This document shows positions 8,319-16,543 of a stretch of DNA of 64,000 nt, in pieces. How positions within the stretch are numbered: position 1 is the first letter of the stretch; each line of letters starts with the position of its first letter. Source of the stretch: Anaerococcus senegalensis JC48 (lineage in GTDB: Bacteria; Bacillota; Clostridia; Tissierellales; Peptoniphilaceae). The DNA lies in contig NZ_HE578909.1 of NCBI RefSeq assembly GCF_000321005.1, forward strand, positions 129,213 to 193,212, in the 5' to 3' direction. Both the position numbers and the translations under genes were made by a program. A model generated the notes under the pieces. The model made no database searches and was not told where the DNA came from. It saw only the letters and a program-made list of their open reading frames with translations.

Positions 8319-11300
8319 ATGAAGAAAAAAGCAATTATACCTTCCTTGTTACTTGCTTTTTTTGCCTTATCAAATCCTTTAACAGCAAAAGCTGATAATA
8401 ATTTTTTAAGTCAAAGACAAAGTACAGGAATGGAAATTCAAGGTTTAAGTCCTGAATTTAAAGAGTTTGAAAAAAATTCAGCTCAAAAAAATAATAAAAT
8501 TTCTGACGGAGATGGATATATTCCAGAACCTTTTGAAATTGTTGACTCTAAAATTGAAAATCAAGCTGATAGACATTTGCCAAGAAGTTTTGATTTAAGA
8601 GATCACAATAAGGTTTCTCCAGTTAGAGATCAAGGGCCTAATGGTTCTTGCTGGGCTTTCGCAGCTTATGCATCATTAGAATCTACTTTAATGCCAGAGG
8701 TTCACGATTTCTCAGAAAAACATATGAGAAATACCCACTCTTTTGATTGGGCTCCAACAAAAGGAGGAAACAGATCAATATCAGCGGCCTACCTTGCTAG
8801 ATGGTCAGGGCCTATAGATGAAAGTGATGACCCATATTCACCTTTTAATTTTAATTCAAGCCATTTATTAACCAGGTCAATGGATTCTGGAAATATTTTA
8901 TTTTTACCTGATAAAACAAGTGTTCAATCAAATATGAACATTTTAAAAGAACACATTATGGATTATGGTGCAATTCAAACAGGTATGCACATGGATGATC
9001 AATTCTTAAATGAAGATACATGGGCACATTATAATTATAGTCCGATTTTAAGTAACCATGCAGTTGCAATTGTTGGATGGGACGATAATTATTCTAAATA
9101 TAATTTCAAAAGTACTCCTCCTAGTGATGGGGCTTGGTTAATTAAAAACTCCTGGGGTACAGGTATGGGTATTGATGGTTATTATTGGATATCTTATCAC
9201 GATTACAACGTTGCATCATCTAACGCTCAATATTTTGCAAATTCTAAAGGAAGAAATTCAAATATTTACCAATACGACTGGTTAGGAATGACTTCATCTT
9301 TTGGTTATAGAGGCCAAGGTTTTATGGCAAATGTCTTCCAAGCTTCTAACTATGATCAATATTTAAATACAACAGGATTTTTCACACAAGCTGATGATGC
9401 TGATTATGAAATCTATGTTGTAGATAATTATACTGATAAGTCTTCATTTAATAATATGAGAAAAGTTTCAAGTGGTCATATTGATAGTGCAGGATATCAC
9501 ACAATAGATTTTGGATCACAAAAAATAAAAGCAAATAATAAATTTGCTGTAATAGTTAGACTAGCAAGTAACTCAACTTATTATCCTTTAGGAATAGAAA
9601 AACCAATTAGAGGATATTCTTCTAGAGCAAGAGCAGGTTATGGAGAATCTTTTGTATCTGGTAACGGTTATGACTGGGATGATCTATCATCTTATAGTTA
9701 TGGTACTAATGTTTGCGTAAAAGCATTTACTTCAAGAAGACCTACATCTGTAATAGATCATGACGATTCTAATAACGATGACTTCCCTAATGAAAATGAC
9801 TTTACTTACAAATTAAATTTCAACGAAAAAACTTTATTTGTTGGTGAAACATTTAAATTAGATTTTGATAGTCCAAAAGATGTTTTATGGAAATCATCTA
9901 ATCCTAATATAGCAAGCGTTGATCAAAACGGTAATATTAAAGCTAATAAAGCTGGTAAAGTAGAAATCAAAGCTTCTTCAAATGGAAAAAGCGATATAGC
10001 TGTTATTAATGTTATAGAAGATAAAAAGGCAAGATTTGAAGTTAGTACAGATAAAAAATCCTACGACCTAAATGAAAATGCCCTAATTAAAATTCAAGCT
10101 TACGATAAATTTGATAAATATTTAAGTGCACAAAAAGTTAATGTAAAACTTACACTTCCAAGTGGAAAAACTATGACTTTGGATAGACTTACAAATATCA
10201 ATGGTTATACTGATGTTTATGCATATCTATCAAACTTAGGTGAAACTGGAAAATATAAAGTTAAAGTATCAGCTTTTGTTGAAGATTATTTAATTGAAGG
10301 TGAAACTTCATTTATTGTAAATGGTGATCAAGATAATCACACTTACAAATTAAATGTTAATAATAAAGACTTGAATGTTGGAGATAGATTTAAATTAGAA
10401 TTTGATAGTGCTAATGAAATAAAATGGTCTTCATCTAATGAAAATATAGTAAGTGTTGATCAAAATGGTAATATTGTAGCTAAAAAAGCTGGTAGAGCAA
10501 TAATAACTGCAAGATCATTAAATAAATATGATACTGCTATTATTAATGTTAAAGAAGCTAAAAAAGCTAATTTAGAATTAACAACTGATAAGAAAAAATA
10601 TAGTATAGATGAAGATGCTAAAATAAATGTAGATTTATTTGATGCTGAAAATAATCCTGTTAGATATAGTAGAGTTGTTTTAAAACTTACTACACCAAGT
10701 GGAAAAACTCTAACTCTTGCAGAATTTACAAATAGATATGGACACGCTCAAACACAAGCATTTTTATCAAAATTAAATGAAATTGGAAGATATAAAATAG
10801 AAGCTTCTACTTATGTTGATAATAAATTAGTAGAAAAATCATGTGAATTTGATGTTTATAATATCGATACTCATACTTACAAGTTAAATATAAACGAAAA
10901 AAGTTTACTTGTTGGAGATATAATAAAACTTGATTTTGATAGTGCTGATCCAATCGAATGGAAATCAACAAATTCAGATATTGTAAGTGTTGATAGAAAT
11001 GGTTATGTTTATGCTAAAAAAGCTGGCCAAGCTGAGATAATAGCTACATCAAATGGAAAATCTGATAAAGCTTTAATAAAAGTTTCAGAAAATAAAAAAG
11101 CAAATATAGAAGTTAAAGCAAACAAAAAAGATTATTATTTGGGAGAAAGCGCATTAATAAATGTAAAAATTCTAGATAACAATAATAATCCTATAAGAAA
11201 TCAAAAAGTAAACCTAACTCTTCAAACACCTAGCGGAAAACTTGCAAAAATAAGTAAATATACAAATAATAATGGATATGCTACTATTAACGCAAAAGTT

Positions 11301-13040
11301 AATGAAAATGGAGAAGAAGGCCTTTATAAAGTCTTTGTTGATTCTTATGTTTACGGAAAATTAATTGAAGCTAGAACAGAATTTAATGTTAAAAAATATG
11401 TAGAAATTGATAAACACACCTATAAATTAAATACAAATGATAAATCTTTATTTGTAGGTCAATCATTTAAACTTTCTTTTGATAGTAGTAAAGAAATAAG
11501 CTGGCAATCATCTGATTCTAATATAGTTAGCGTTGACCAAAATGGTAATATTTACGCTAAAAAAGCTGGTAAAGCTATAATAACTGCTAAATCTAATGGA
11601 AAATCTGACAAGGCAACAATAACAGTTAAAGATAATAAAAATACTGATAATAAAAAAGCAAGATTTGAAATTAGTGCTAACAAAGATTCTTATGATCTTA
11701 ATGATAAAGCCGTATTTAATATAAAAGCCTTTAATGATTATAATATGGTAGTTAGAGGAAATAGATTTAACGTAAAAGTTCAAACTCCAAGTGGAAGAGT
11801 GTTAAGAAATAGCAAATTAACTAATTTCATGGGAGAAGCTCAAATAAGCGTAAACCTAAATAGCATAAATGAACAAGGCGAATATAAACTTATAGTTTAT
11901 GGAAACTTAATGAACAAAGAAGTTACTAATTCAATAGACTTTACTGTTGGAACCCCTGATAAATATATTGAAAAAATAGACAATCATTCCTATACTTTAA
12001 ATGTTGATAAAAAAGAATTAAATGTTGGAGAAATGTTTAAACTTATATTAGACAGCTCAAGTAAAGTCCAATGGAAATCTTCCGATGAAAATATAGCTAG
12101 TGTTGATCAAAATGGTAATATCAAAGCTAAAAATCCTGGAGAAGTTACAATAGAAGCTGAATCTAATGGTAAAACAGATCAAGCTACAATTTCTATAAAA
12201 GATGACAAAAAAGCAAGATTTGAAATCGAAACAGATGAAAACTACAAAGCAAATCAAAAAGCTAATATAAGCATAAGCGCATTTAATAAATACGATATGG
12301 TCGTAAGAGGACAAAGATTTAATGTAAAAGTTATAAGTCCAAGCGGTGAAATTTATGAAACAAATAAAGTTACTGACTATGACGGATATGCTGATGTAGA
12401 AATAGATAAAGATTATCTAAAAGAAGATGGTGAGTACGAAATAGAAATTTCCGGAAAAATCATGGACAAAGAAGTTTCAAACTCAGCCAAGATAAATCTT
12501 GATAAAGACATCGAACTAAAACAAGATAATTTTGAAATAAACATTGGAGATAAGGTAGAATTCTTAAAAAATAAAGATGAAAACTATAGCTTCCAAATCG
12601 AAGATGAAGATATTTTAAAAATTGTTGATCAAGAAATTGTAGGACTAAAAGAAGGCCAAACAAAAGTTAAAATTTCAAACGAAAATCAAGAATTAATATT
12701 TGAAGTAAATGTTAAAGAAAAAGAAAATGACCAAGATAGAATTGTATTAATTCCTTTTGAAGACTTATCTGATGAAATAAAAGAACTTGGCGAAGTTAAA
12801 GTATTCAAGTTGATATCAAAAGATAATGAAGCAATTAAAAATCAAATGGTTGAATTAAATTTAGAAAAACCTTCTGGTCAAAAATATGAACTCGAAGTTG
12901 AAACTGACGAAAATGGACAAATAATTTTAGATTTAAATTCTGATTTATATGATACAGTAGGATCTTATAAACTTGAATTAAAAACACAATTAAATGAAAA
13001 TGATAAGCTAAAATATTTCGATATTTTTAGTCTAGAATAA
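8319..13040 (+). CDS. secreted papain-like (C1A) cysteine protease with tandem Ig-like repeats
   Basis: 1573 residues with a Sec signal peptide ending near TAKA (residue 25). The papain catalytic set is visible: oxyanion Gln and Cys111 in DQGPNGSCWAF, His247 in NHAVAIVGW and Asn277 in IKNSWGT. Residues about 310-475 resemble the lectin-like domain that follows C1A domains in clostridial surface proteases. From about residue 497, five repeat pairs of 175-190 residues start near 497, 674, 852, 1033 and 1223. Each has a BIG2-type unit (LNxNEKxLxVGxxFKLxFDS, SVDQNGNIxAKKAGKA) and a second Ig-like unit (PSGKxxxLxxxTNxxGYA). A degenerate sixth pair ends the protein. No LPXTG anchor or SLH domain is seen, so how it is retained on the cell is unknown. 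Likely role: degradation of or adhesion to host proteins (inference). Confidence 0.92.
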   Translation: MKKKAIIPSLLLAFFALSNPLTAKADNNFLSQRQSTGMEIQGLSPEFKEFEKNSAQKNNKISDGDGYIPEPFEIVDSKIENQADRHLPRSFDLRDHNKVSPVRDQGPNGSCWAFAAYASLESTLMPEVHDFSEKHMRNTHSFDWAPTKGGNRSISAAYLARWSGPIDESDDPYSPFNFNSSHLLTRSMDSGNILFLPDKTSVQSNMNILKEHIMDYGAIQTGMHMDDQFLNEDTWAHYNYSPILSNHAVAIVGWDDNYSKYNFKSTPPSDGAWLIKNSWGTGMGIDGYYWISYHDYNVASSNAQYFANSKGRNSNIYQYDWLGMTSSFGYRGQGFMANVFQASNYDQYLNTTGFFTQADDADYEIYVVDNYTDKSSFNNMRKVSSGHIDSAGYHTIDFGSQKIKANNKFAVIVRLASNSTYYPLGIEKPIRGYSSRARAGYGESFVSGNGYDWDDLSSYSYGTNVCVKAFTSRRPTSVIDHDDSNNDDFPNENDFTYKLNFNEKTLFVGETFKLDFDSPKDVLWKSSNPNIASVDQNGNIKANKAGKVEIKASSNGKSDIAVINVIEDKKARFEVSTDKKSYDLNENALIKIQAYDKFDKYLSAQKVNVKLTLPSGKTMTLDRLTNINGYTDVYAYLSNLGETGKYKVKVSAFVEDYLIEGETSFIVNGDQDNHTYKLNVNNKDLNVGDRFKLEFDSANEIKWSSSNENIVSVDQNGNIVAKKAGRAIITARSLNKYDTAIINVKEAKKANLELTTDKKKYSIDEDAKINVDLFDAENNPVRYSRVVLKLTTPSGKTLTLAEFTNRYGHAQTQAFLSKLNEIGRYKIEASTYVDNKLVEKSCEFDVYNIDTHTYKLNINEKSLLVGDIIKLDFDSADPIEWKSTNSDIVSVDRNGYVYAKKAGQAEIIATSNGKSDKALIKVSENKKANIEVKANKKDYYLGESALINVKILDNNNNPIRNQKVNLTLQTPSGKLAKISKYTNNNGYATINAKVNENGEEGLYKVFVDSYVYGKLIEARTEFNVKKYVEIDKHTYKLNTNDKSLFVGQSFKLSFDSSKEISWQSSDSNIVSVDQNGNIYAKKAGKAIITAKSNGKSDKATITVKDNKNTDNKKARFEISANKDSYDLNDKAVFNIKAFNDYNMVVRGNRFNVKVQTPSGRVLRNSKLTNFMGEAQISVNLNSINEQGEYKLIVYGNLMNKEVTNSIDFTVGTPDKYIEKIDNHSYTLNVDKKELNVGEMFKLILDSSSKVQWKSSDENIASVDQNGNIKAKNPGEVTIEAESNGKTDQATISIKDDKKARFEIETDENYKANQKANISISAFNKYDMVVRGQRFNVKVISPSGEIYETNKVTDYDGYADVEIDKDYLKEDGEYEIEISGKIMDKEVSNSAKINLDKDIELKQDNFEINIGDKVEFLKNKDENYSFQIEDEDILKIVDQEIVGLKEGQTKVKISNENQELIFEVNVKEKENDQDRIVLIPFEDLSDEIKELGEVKVFKLISKDNEAIKNQMVELNLEKPSGQKYELEVETDENGQIILDLNSDLYDTVGSYKLELKTQLNENDKLKYFDIFSLE

Positions 13041-13048
13041 AAAAATAA

Positions 13049-13077
13049 ATCCTCCTGAATAAATAATTCAGGAGGAT
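13049..13077. terminator. intrinsic terminator after the surface protease
   Basis: A 12-bp perfect stem (ATCCTCCTGAAT with its complement) followed by TTTTTCTATAT on the plus strand. The reverse strand also has a T-rich flank, so it may serve the converging oxidoreductase gene too. Confidence 0.88.
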
Positions 13078-13113
13078 TTTTCTATATAAAAATTTGAAAA
13101 TTACTACTATGTT

Positions 13114-14112
13114 TTACATATTAGGCTCTATATAATTATAAGAATCTCTAATATCGGCAGATTTTTTTAATTTTTCTAGAATCTCAAGGACATCTTTCGA
13201 TTCTTTTAATCTTTTTTCACATTCTTTTAAATCATTTTTTTCATATATTTCCCTAAAATAGTCAAATTCATAAAAATATAGAGAATTTTCATCTTTTATA
13301 TCTAGATAATTTAATTTTCCATCTGAAAAATACTCAATCTTTTCAGCCTCTTGGATATTTCCACATACCTTAATGTAACCTTCTTGACCTTGGATTAAAA
13401 TAAAGTTTTCTGATTGGCAATCTTTGGCATTTGTAAATGATACTGTTAAGTCCTTATAAGAAATTAAACCACTTCCTGCAATATCAACACCATAATCATT
13501 TATATTTCCAAAATATGAAAAATCATCTCCCTTTCCAAAAAGTTCATATATTAAATGTAGATTGTAAATTCCAAGATCTGCCAAGGCACCTGCTGAAAAT
13601 TTACTTGTAAAAATATTTTCAACAATCCCCTCTTTGTATTTATCAAATCTTGAAGAATATTGAGAATAATTAATTATACATGTTGAAACTTTGCCAATTT
13701 TTTTAATTAAATCTTTCAAAACTTCAAGTCTTGGCAGATATTTTATGGAAATCGCTTCAAATAAAAATAGATTTTTTTCTTTGGAAATTTTTATAAGCTC
13801 ATCAAGCTCTTTTGTATTTGTAAAAAATGGTTTTTCACAAATTACATTTTTCCCAGCTTCAAGGCACATTCTTGCTTGTTTGTAGTGTAAAGAATTTGGA
13901 CTTGCTATATAAACAAAATTAATTTCAGGATCTGAAAGCATCTTTTCAAGTGAATCAAAACTTTTCTCTGCTCCAAATTTTTCCTTTAATTTATTAGCCT
14001 TTTTTATAGACCTAGAATAGGCCCCATAATACTTATAAGCTTCCATTTTTGTAAGTGTACTTAAAATATTGTGAACAATAAAATTTGAACCAATACTTGC
14101 AAATTTAATCAT
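13114..14112 (-). CDS. Gfo/Idh/MocA family NAD(P)-dependent oxidoreductase
   Basis: About 332 residues. An N-terminal Rossmann fold starts MIKFASIGSNFIV. The family motif ICEKPFF (usually EKP) near residue 95 carries the catalytic Lys, and GALADLGIYNLHLIYELFG supplies the active-site Asp/His region. The family oxidises or reduces sugars and related compounds; the substrate is not predictable. I use the ATG at 14112 rather than a GTG at 14121, because it overlaps the stop of the upstream membrane-protein gene and implies translational coupling. Confidence 0.85.
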   Translation of the reverse strand: MIKFASIGSNFIVHNILSTLTKMEAYKYYGAYSRSIKKANKLKEKFGAEKSFDSLEKMLSDPEINFVYIASPNSLHYKQARMCLEAGKNVICEKPFFTNTKELDELIKISKEKNLFLFEAISIKYLPRLEVLKDLIKKIGKVSTCIINYSQYSSRFDKYKEGIVENIFTSKFSAGALADLGIYNLHLIYELFGKGDDFSYFGNINDYGVDIAGSGLISYKDLTVSFTNAKDCQSENFILIQGQEGYIKVCGNIQEAEKIEYFSDGKLNYLDIKDENSLYFYEFDYFREIYEKNDLKECEKRLKESKDVLEILEKLKKSADIRDSYNYIEPNM

Positions 14113-14731
14113 ATAACCCACTCTTTTTTACCCTTATATAAAAAATAATTATAGAAATAAAATAACAAATAATAAATAAATACATTAAAGAATATTTTGT
14201 AAATACCATTCCTATTAGTAAATCAATTAGAAATGAAGGAATCATTGATTTAAAATAGGTCAATCCAATATATTTATCTCCAATCAATGGCCTTGGATAT
14301 TCTGTAAATATAGGCTTATTATAAAATAACAAGACTATATTCTCACTTGCCAAAGTCCCTAGAATTAATATCAAAATATTAAAAAAATCTTTAATATTTA
14401 CAAGTTTATATTTTAATAAAAAACTAAGTAAAAACACTATAATTACTAGGATACTTACTAGAAAAATTGCAAATAAATTTTTACTTAAAATATATGATAG
14501 GATATTGTTTTTATTAAGATTTTTCTTGTCTTCAAAATAAATTTCATCCGTAAGACAAGCTTCTCTAAAAATAAGAGAAGTCAAAAGTGAAATCGAAAAA
14601 TAAAATAAAAATATTAACTCATCTGCCTCTATCATTATTTTCAATAATAGATATGCCAATGCAGAAATTGTAAGAATAATAAAAATTAATTTTTCATCAA
14701 AAAATCTTTTGAATGTATCTTTAAAAAACAT
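14105..14731 (-). CDS. multi-pass membrane protein of unknown function
   Basis: About 208 residues with roughly six hydrophobic segments and few conserved polar residues. The start is chosen at the ATG preceded by AGGAGAATAT (14731); the open frame extends to 14758 with a TTG but no ribosome binding site there. It overlaps the downstream oxidoreductase by 8 nt. The pattern resembles the permease half of small ABC-2-type exporters, but no ATPase is adjacent, so I do not name it. Confidence 0.7.
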   Translation of the reverse strand: MFFKDTFKRFFDEKLIFIILTISALAYLLLKIMIEADELIFLFYFSISLLTSLIFREACLTDEIYFEDKKNLNKNNILSYILSKNLFAIFLVSILVIIVFLLSFLLKYKLVNIKDFFNILILILGTLASENIVLLFYNKPIFTEYPRPLIGDKYIGLTYFKSMIPSFLIDLLIGMVFTKYSLMYLFIICYFISIIIFYIRVKKSGLYD

Positions 14732-14752
14732 ATATTCTCCTAATAAATTTCT

Positions 14753-14767
14753 ACCCAAAATTTGGGT
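14753..14767. promoter_or_regulatory. 15-bp palindrome between divergent membrane-protein genes
   Basis: ACCCAAAATTTGGGT is a perfect inverted repeat (7 bp arms, 1 bp centre), centred in the 57 bp that separate the two start codons at 14731 and 14789. It may be an operator for both divergent genes; no regulator is adjacent. Confidence 0.4.
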
Positions 14768-14788
14768 AAACCAATTATAGGAGGAATT

Positions 14789-15235
14789 ATGAAATATTTT
14801 TTATTAATATGTTTAGTAGTATGGATTATCTTTATCAAATCCATACAAAAAAGGATAAGTATTAAGATCATGTTTTTACCAATATATTATTTTATTTGCC
14901 TTGGACTTTTTTTGATTTTATTTTTGATAATTTACAAATACTCTTTTACTTTTCTAGATTTTTCCATAATTTTCTTGATAAGCTTCGGATTTTTCTTATC
15001 CTTAAAAAGTCAAGGAGTTACAAAAAATTCTATTATTATTTTTGAAAAAATTCCTGATCTTCCAAAATTTATAAAGTTTAAAGACATAAAAAATATAGAA
15101 ACTATAGAAAATTCAAAATATCCAAAGTGTAGAATTTGGGCTTATGGAAATTTTTATGACATTTACTTCAAAAATTATGAATCTCTAGATACTTTCAAAA
15201 AAATTATATTTGAAAATTACAATAAATCTTGCTAA
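14789..15235 (+). CDS. small membrane protein, PH-like cytoplasmic tail possible
   Basis: 148 residues. Three hydrophobic segments fill the first 75 residues, followed by a soluble C-terminal part (IIFEKIPDLPKFIKFKDIKNIETIE...) whose strand-rich pattern resembles bacterial PH-like domains. The ATG at 14789 has TAGGAGGAATT directly upstream; the open frame begins earlier at 14762 without a signal. It is divergent from the membrane protein at 14105. Function unknown. Confidence 0.7.
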   Translation: MKYFLLICLVVWIIFIKSIQKRISIKIMFLPIYYFICLGLFLILFLIIYKYSFTFLDFSIIFLISFGFFLSLKSQGVTKNSIIIFEKIPDLPKFIKFKDIKNIETIENSKYPKCRIWAYGNFYDIYFKNYESLDTFKKIIFENYNKSC

Positions 15236-15364
15236 TACACTAACTTTTCAATATTTTCCAAACAAAACTCTAAAATCTAATATTTAAAACTACAATTAGC
15301 CTTGTTTTAAAAATTCAGCTTAAATTTTAAAATAAATTCAACTATGAAAAACATTTTTACCTTT

Positions 15365-15417
15365 AAAGACAAAAGCTTTTTTTAAAAAAATCAATGTTTT
15401 AAGAAGTTTTTGTCTTT
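15365..15417 (+). terminator. possible terminator downstream of the 14789 gene
   Basis: AAAGACAAAA pairs with TTTTTGTCTTT across a T-rich loop region and is followed by ATTTTC. It lies 130 bp after the stop codon, so the assignment is moderate. The remaining DNA at 15236-15690 is AT-rich and shows no gene. Confidence 0.45.
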
Positions 15418-15698
15418 ATTTTCAAAAATCCCATTAAATTTTTAAAATATCCTATTAAAGAAGATATTCTTTTGAAAATTTCTAAAAACTCTAAATTTTT
15501 ATATCTTAAATCTTATTAAATACCATATTTTTTCAAATTTTTCTAAGAAAAAGTTTATAATTTATATTTAAAACTTTGCATCCTTATCTCATAAAACAAA
15601 TGTTTTTCTATTTTATTTTGATTGTTTATTTTTTTAATCTATATTTTAAAATATATTTTCTTAAGTATCTTCATAAGAATAACATCTTTAAAATTTTT

Positions 15699-15717
15699 AA
15701 TGATAATGCAAATCATT
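15699..15717. promoter_or_regulatory. Fur/Zur-like inverted repeat upstream of the zinc operon
   Basis: AATGAT, 7 bp, ATCATT: a 19-bp inverted repeat of Fur-family size, ending 1 bp before the -35 hexamer. Its position before ZinT-ZnuACB genes makes a zinc-responsive Fur-family repressor the likely ligand (inference). Confidence 0.55.
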
Positions 15718-15718
15718 C

Positions 15719-15747
15719 TTGACATTTGTTATTTTTATTGCTAATAT
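15719..15747 (+). promoter_or_regulatory. promoter of the zinc-uptake operon
   Basis: A consensus -35 TTGACA (15719-15724) and TAATAT (15742-15747) with 17 bp spacing. This is one of the strongest sigma-A-type promoters in the window. Confidence 0.8.
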
Positions 15748-15758
15748 TTAATTGTCGA

Positions 15759-15772
15759 TAGTTAATTAACTA
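15759..15772. promoter_or_regulatory. 14-bp palindrome over the zinc-operon transcription start
   Basis: TAGTTAATTAACTA is a perfect palindrome 12 bp after the -10, where a bound repressor would block initiation or clearance. It shares TTAA elements with AdcR-type sites but not their half-site order, so the binding protein is unknown. Confidence 0.4.
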
Positions 15773-15811
15773 AAAATACAAATTTATAAATTAAATAATA
15801 AGGAGAATAAA

Positions 15812-16498
15812 ATGAAAAATAAAAAATCACTTAGTTTAATTGCCCTTTTATCTTTGGGCCTTGTTATGACAGCTTGTGGGAAAGATCAAAAAAATGATGA
15901 GACTTCAAGTTCAAATGTTTCTCAAGAAATGAAAAAAGATGATGCTTCTAATGTAAGCGATTCTTCTTCAAATATGGAAGAGAAAAAAGAAGACTCAACA
16001 GATGTAAGTCTTTCTGACTGGGAAGGTGAATGGAATGATATGGGCGGATATCTTGAAAAAGATGAAGTTCAAAATGCTTTTAAAACTTTAGCTGAAAAAG
16101 AAAAAGTTGATGAAAAGGAAGCTAAGGAAAATTATTTAAAGAAAAGAAAATGTGATTTTGGTGGTCTTGAAATAAAAGATAACAAAATCAAATTCTTAAA
16201 AGATTTCCCTGATAAAAAAGGTGAAGTTATAGGTGAGAGCGAATATAAATATGTTGAAAAACAAGAGGTTGAACACGGTGGCCATAAATTAGAATGGGAT
16301 ATTTTTGAAGCTGTAAATGATGATGCACCTTATAAATTTATTCTTATGATGCCAATTCACGGTGAAGAAAGCCTAACACATTTCCACATGAGATATGGCG
16401 ATGACAAAGATAAATTATTAAAAGATGAAGGTTGGTTCCCTACTTTTGTAAAACCAAACACAACTGATGCACAAATAATTGATGAAATTACTGAATAG
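15812..16498 (+). CDS. ZinT-like zinc-binding lipoprotein
   Basis: 228 residues. Lipobox MTAC (Cys22) is followed by an Asp/Ser/Glu/Lys linker to about residue 65, then a ZinT (YodA-type) domain: LSDWEGEWNDMGGYL at its start, CDFGGLEIKDNKIKF, HGGHKLEW, and HFHMRYGDD near the end. ZinT proteins bind extracytoplasmic zinc and pass it to ZnuA. Being first in the operon, directly after the regulated promoter, supports this. The C-terminal WFPTFVKP matches the family's NWPTYYP region. Ribosome binding site AAGGAG. Confidence 0.9.
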   Translation: MKNKKSLSLIALLSLGLVMTACGKDQKNDETSSSNVSQEMKKDDASNVSDSSSNMEEKKEDSTDVSLSDWEGEWNDMGGYLEKDEVQNAFKTLAEKEKVDEKEAKENYLKKRKCDFGGLEIKDNKIKFLKDFPDKKGEVIGESEYKYVEKQEVEHGGHKLEWDIFEAVNDDAPYKFILMMPIHGEESLTHFHMRYGDDKDKLLKDEGWFPTFVKPNTTDAQIIDEITE

Positions 16499-16505
16499 AT
16501 TATAT

Positions 16506-16525
16506 GGGTTGAAATTTTTCAACCC
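16506..16525 (+). terminator. intra-operon terminator-like hairpin between zinT and znuA
   Basis: GGGTTGAAA and TTTCAACCC form a 9-bp stem followed by TCTTTC. The T-tract is short, so it probably acts as a partial terminator or an RNA-stability element that lets ZinT be made in excess of the ABC transporter. Confidence 0.5.
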
Positions 16526-16543
16526 TCTTTCTAAGGAGGAAGA

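Noticed and set aside
9807..12500. Long tandem DNA repeat in the surface protease as a separate repeat locus
   Set aside because: It is explained by the in-frame Ig-like protein repeats.
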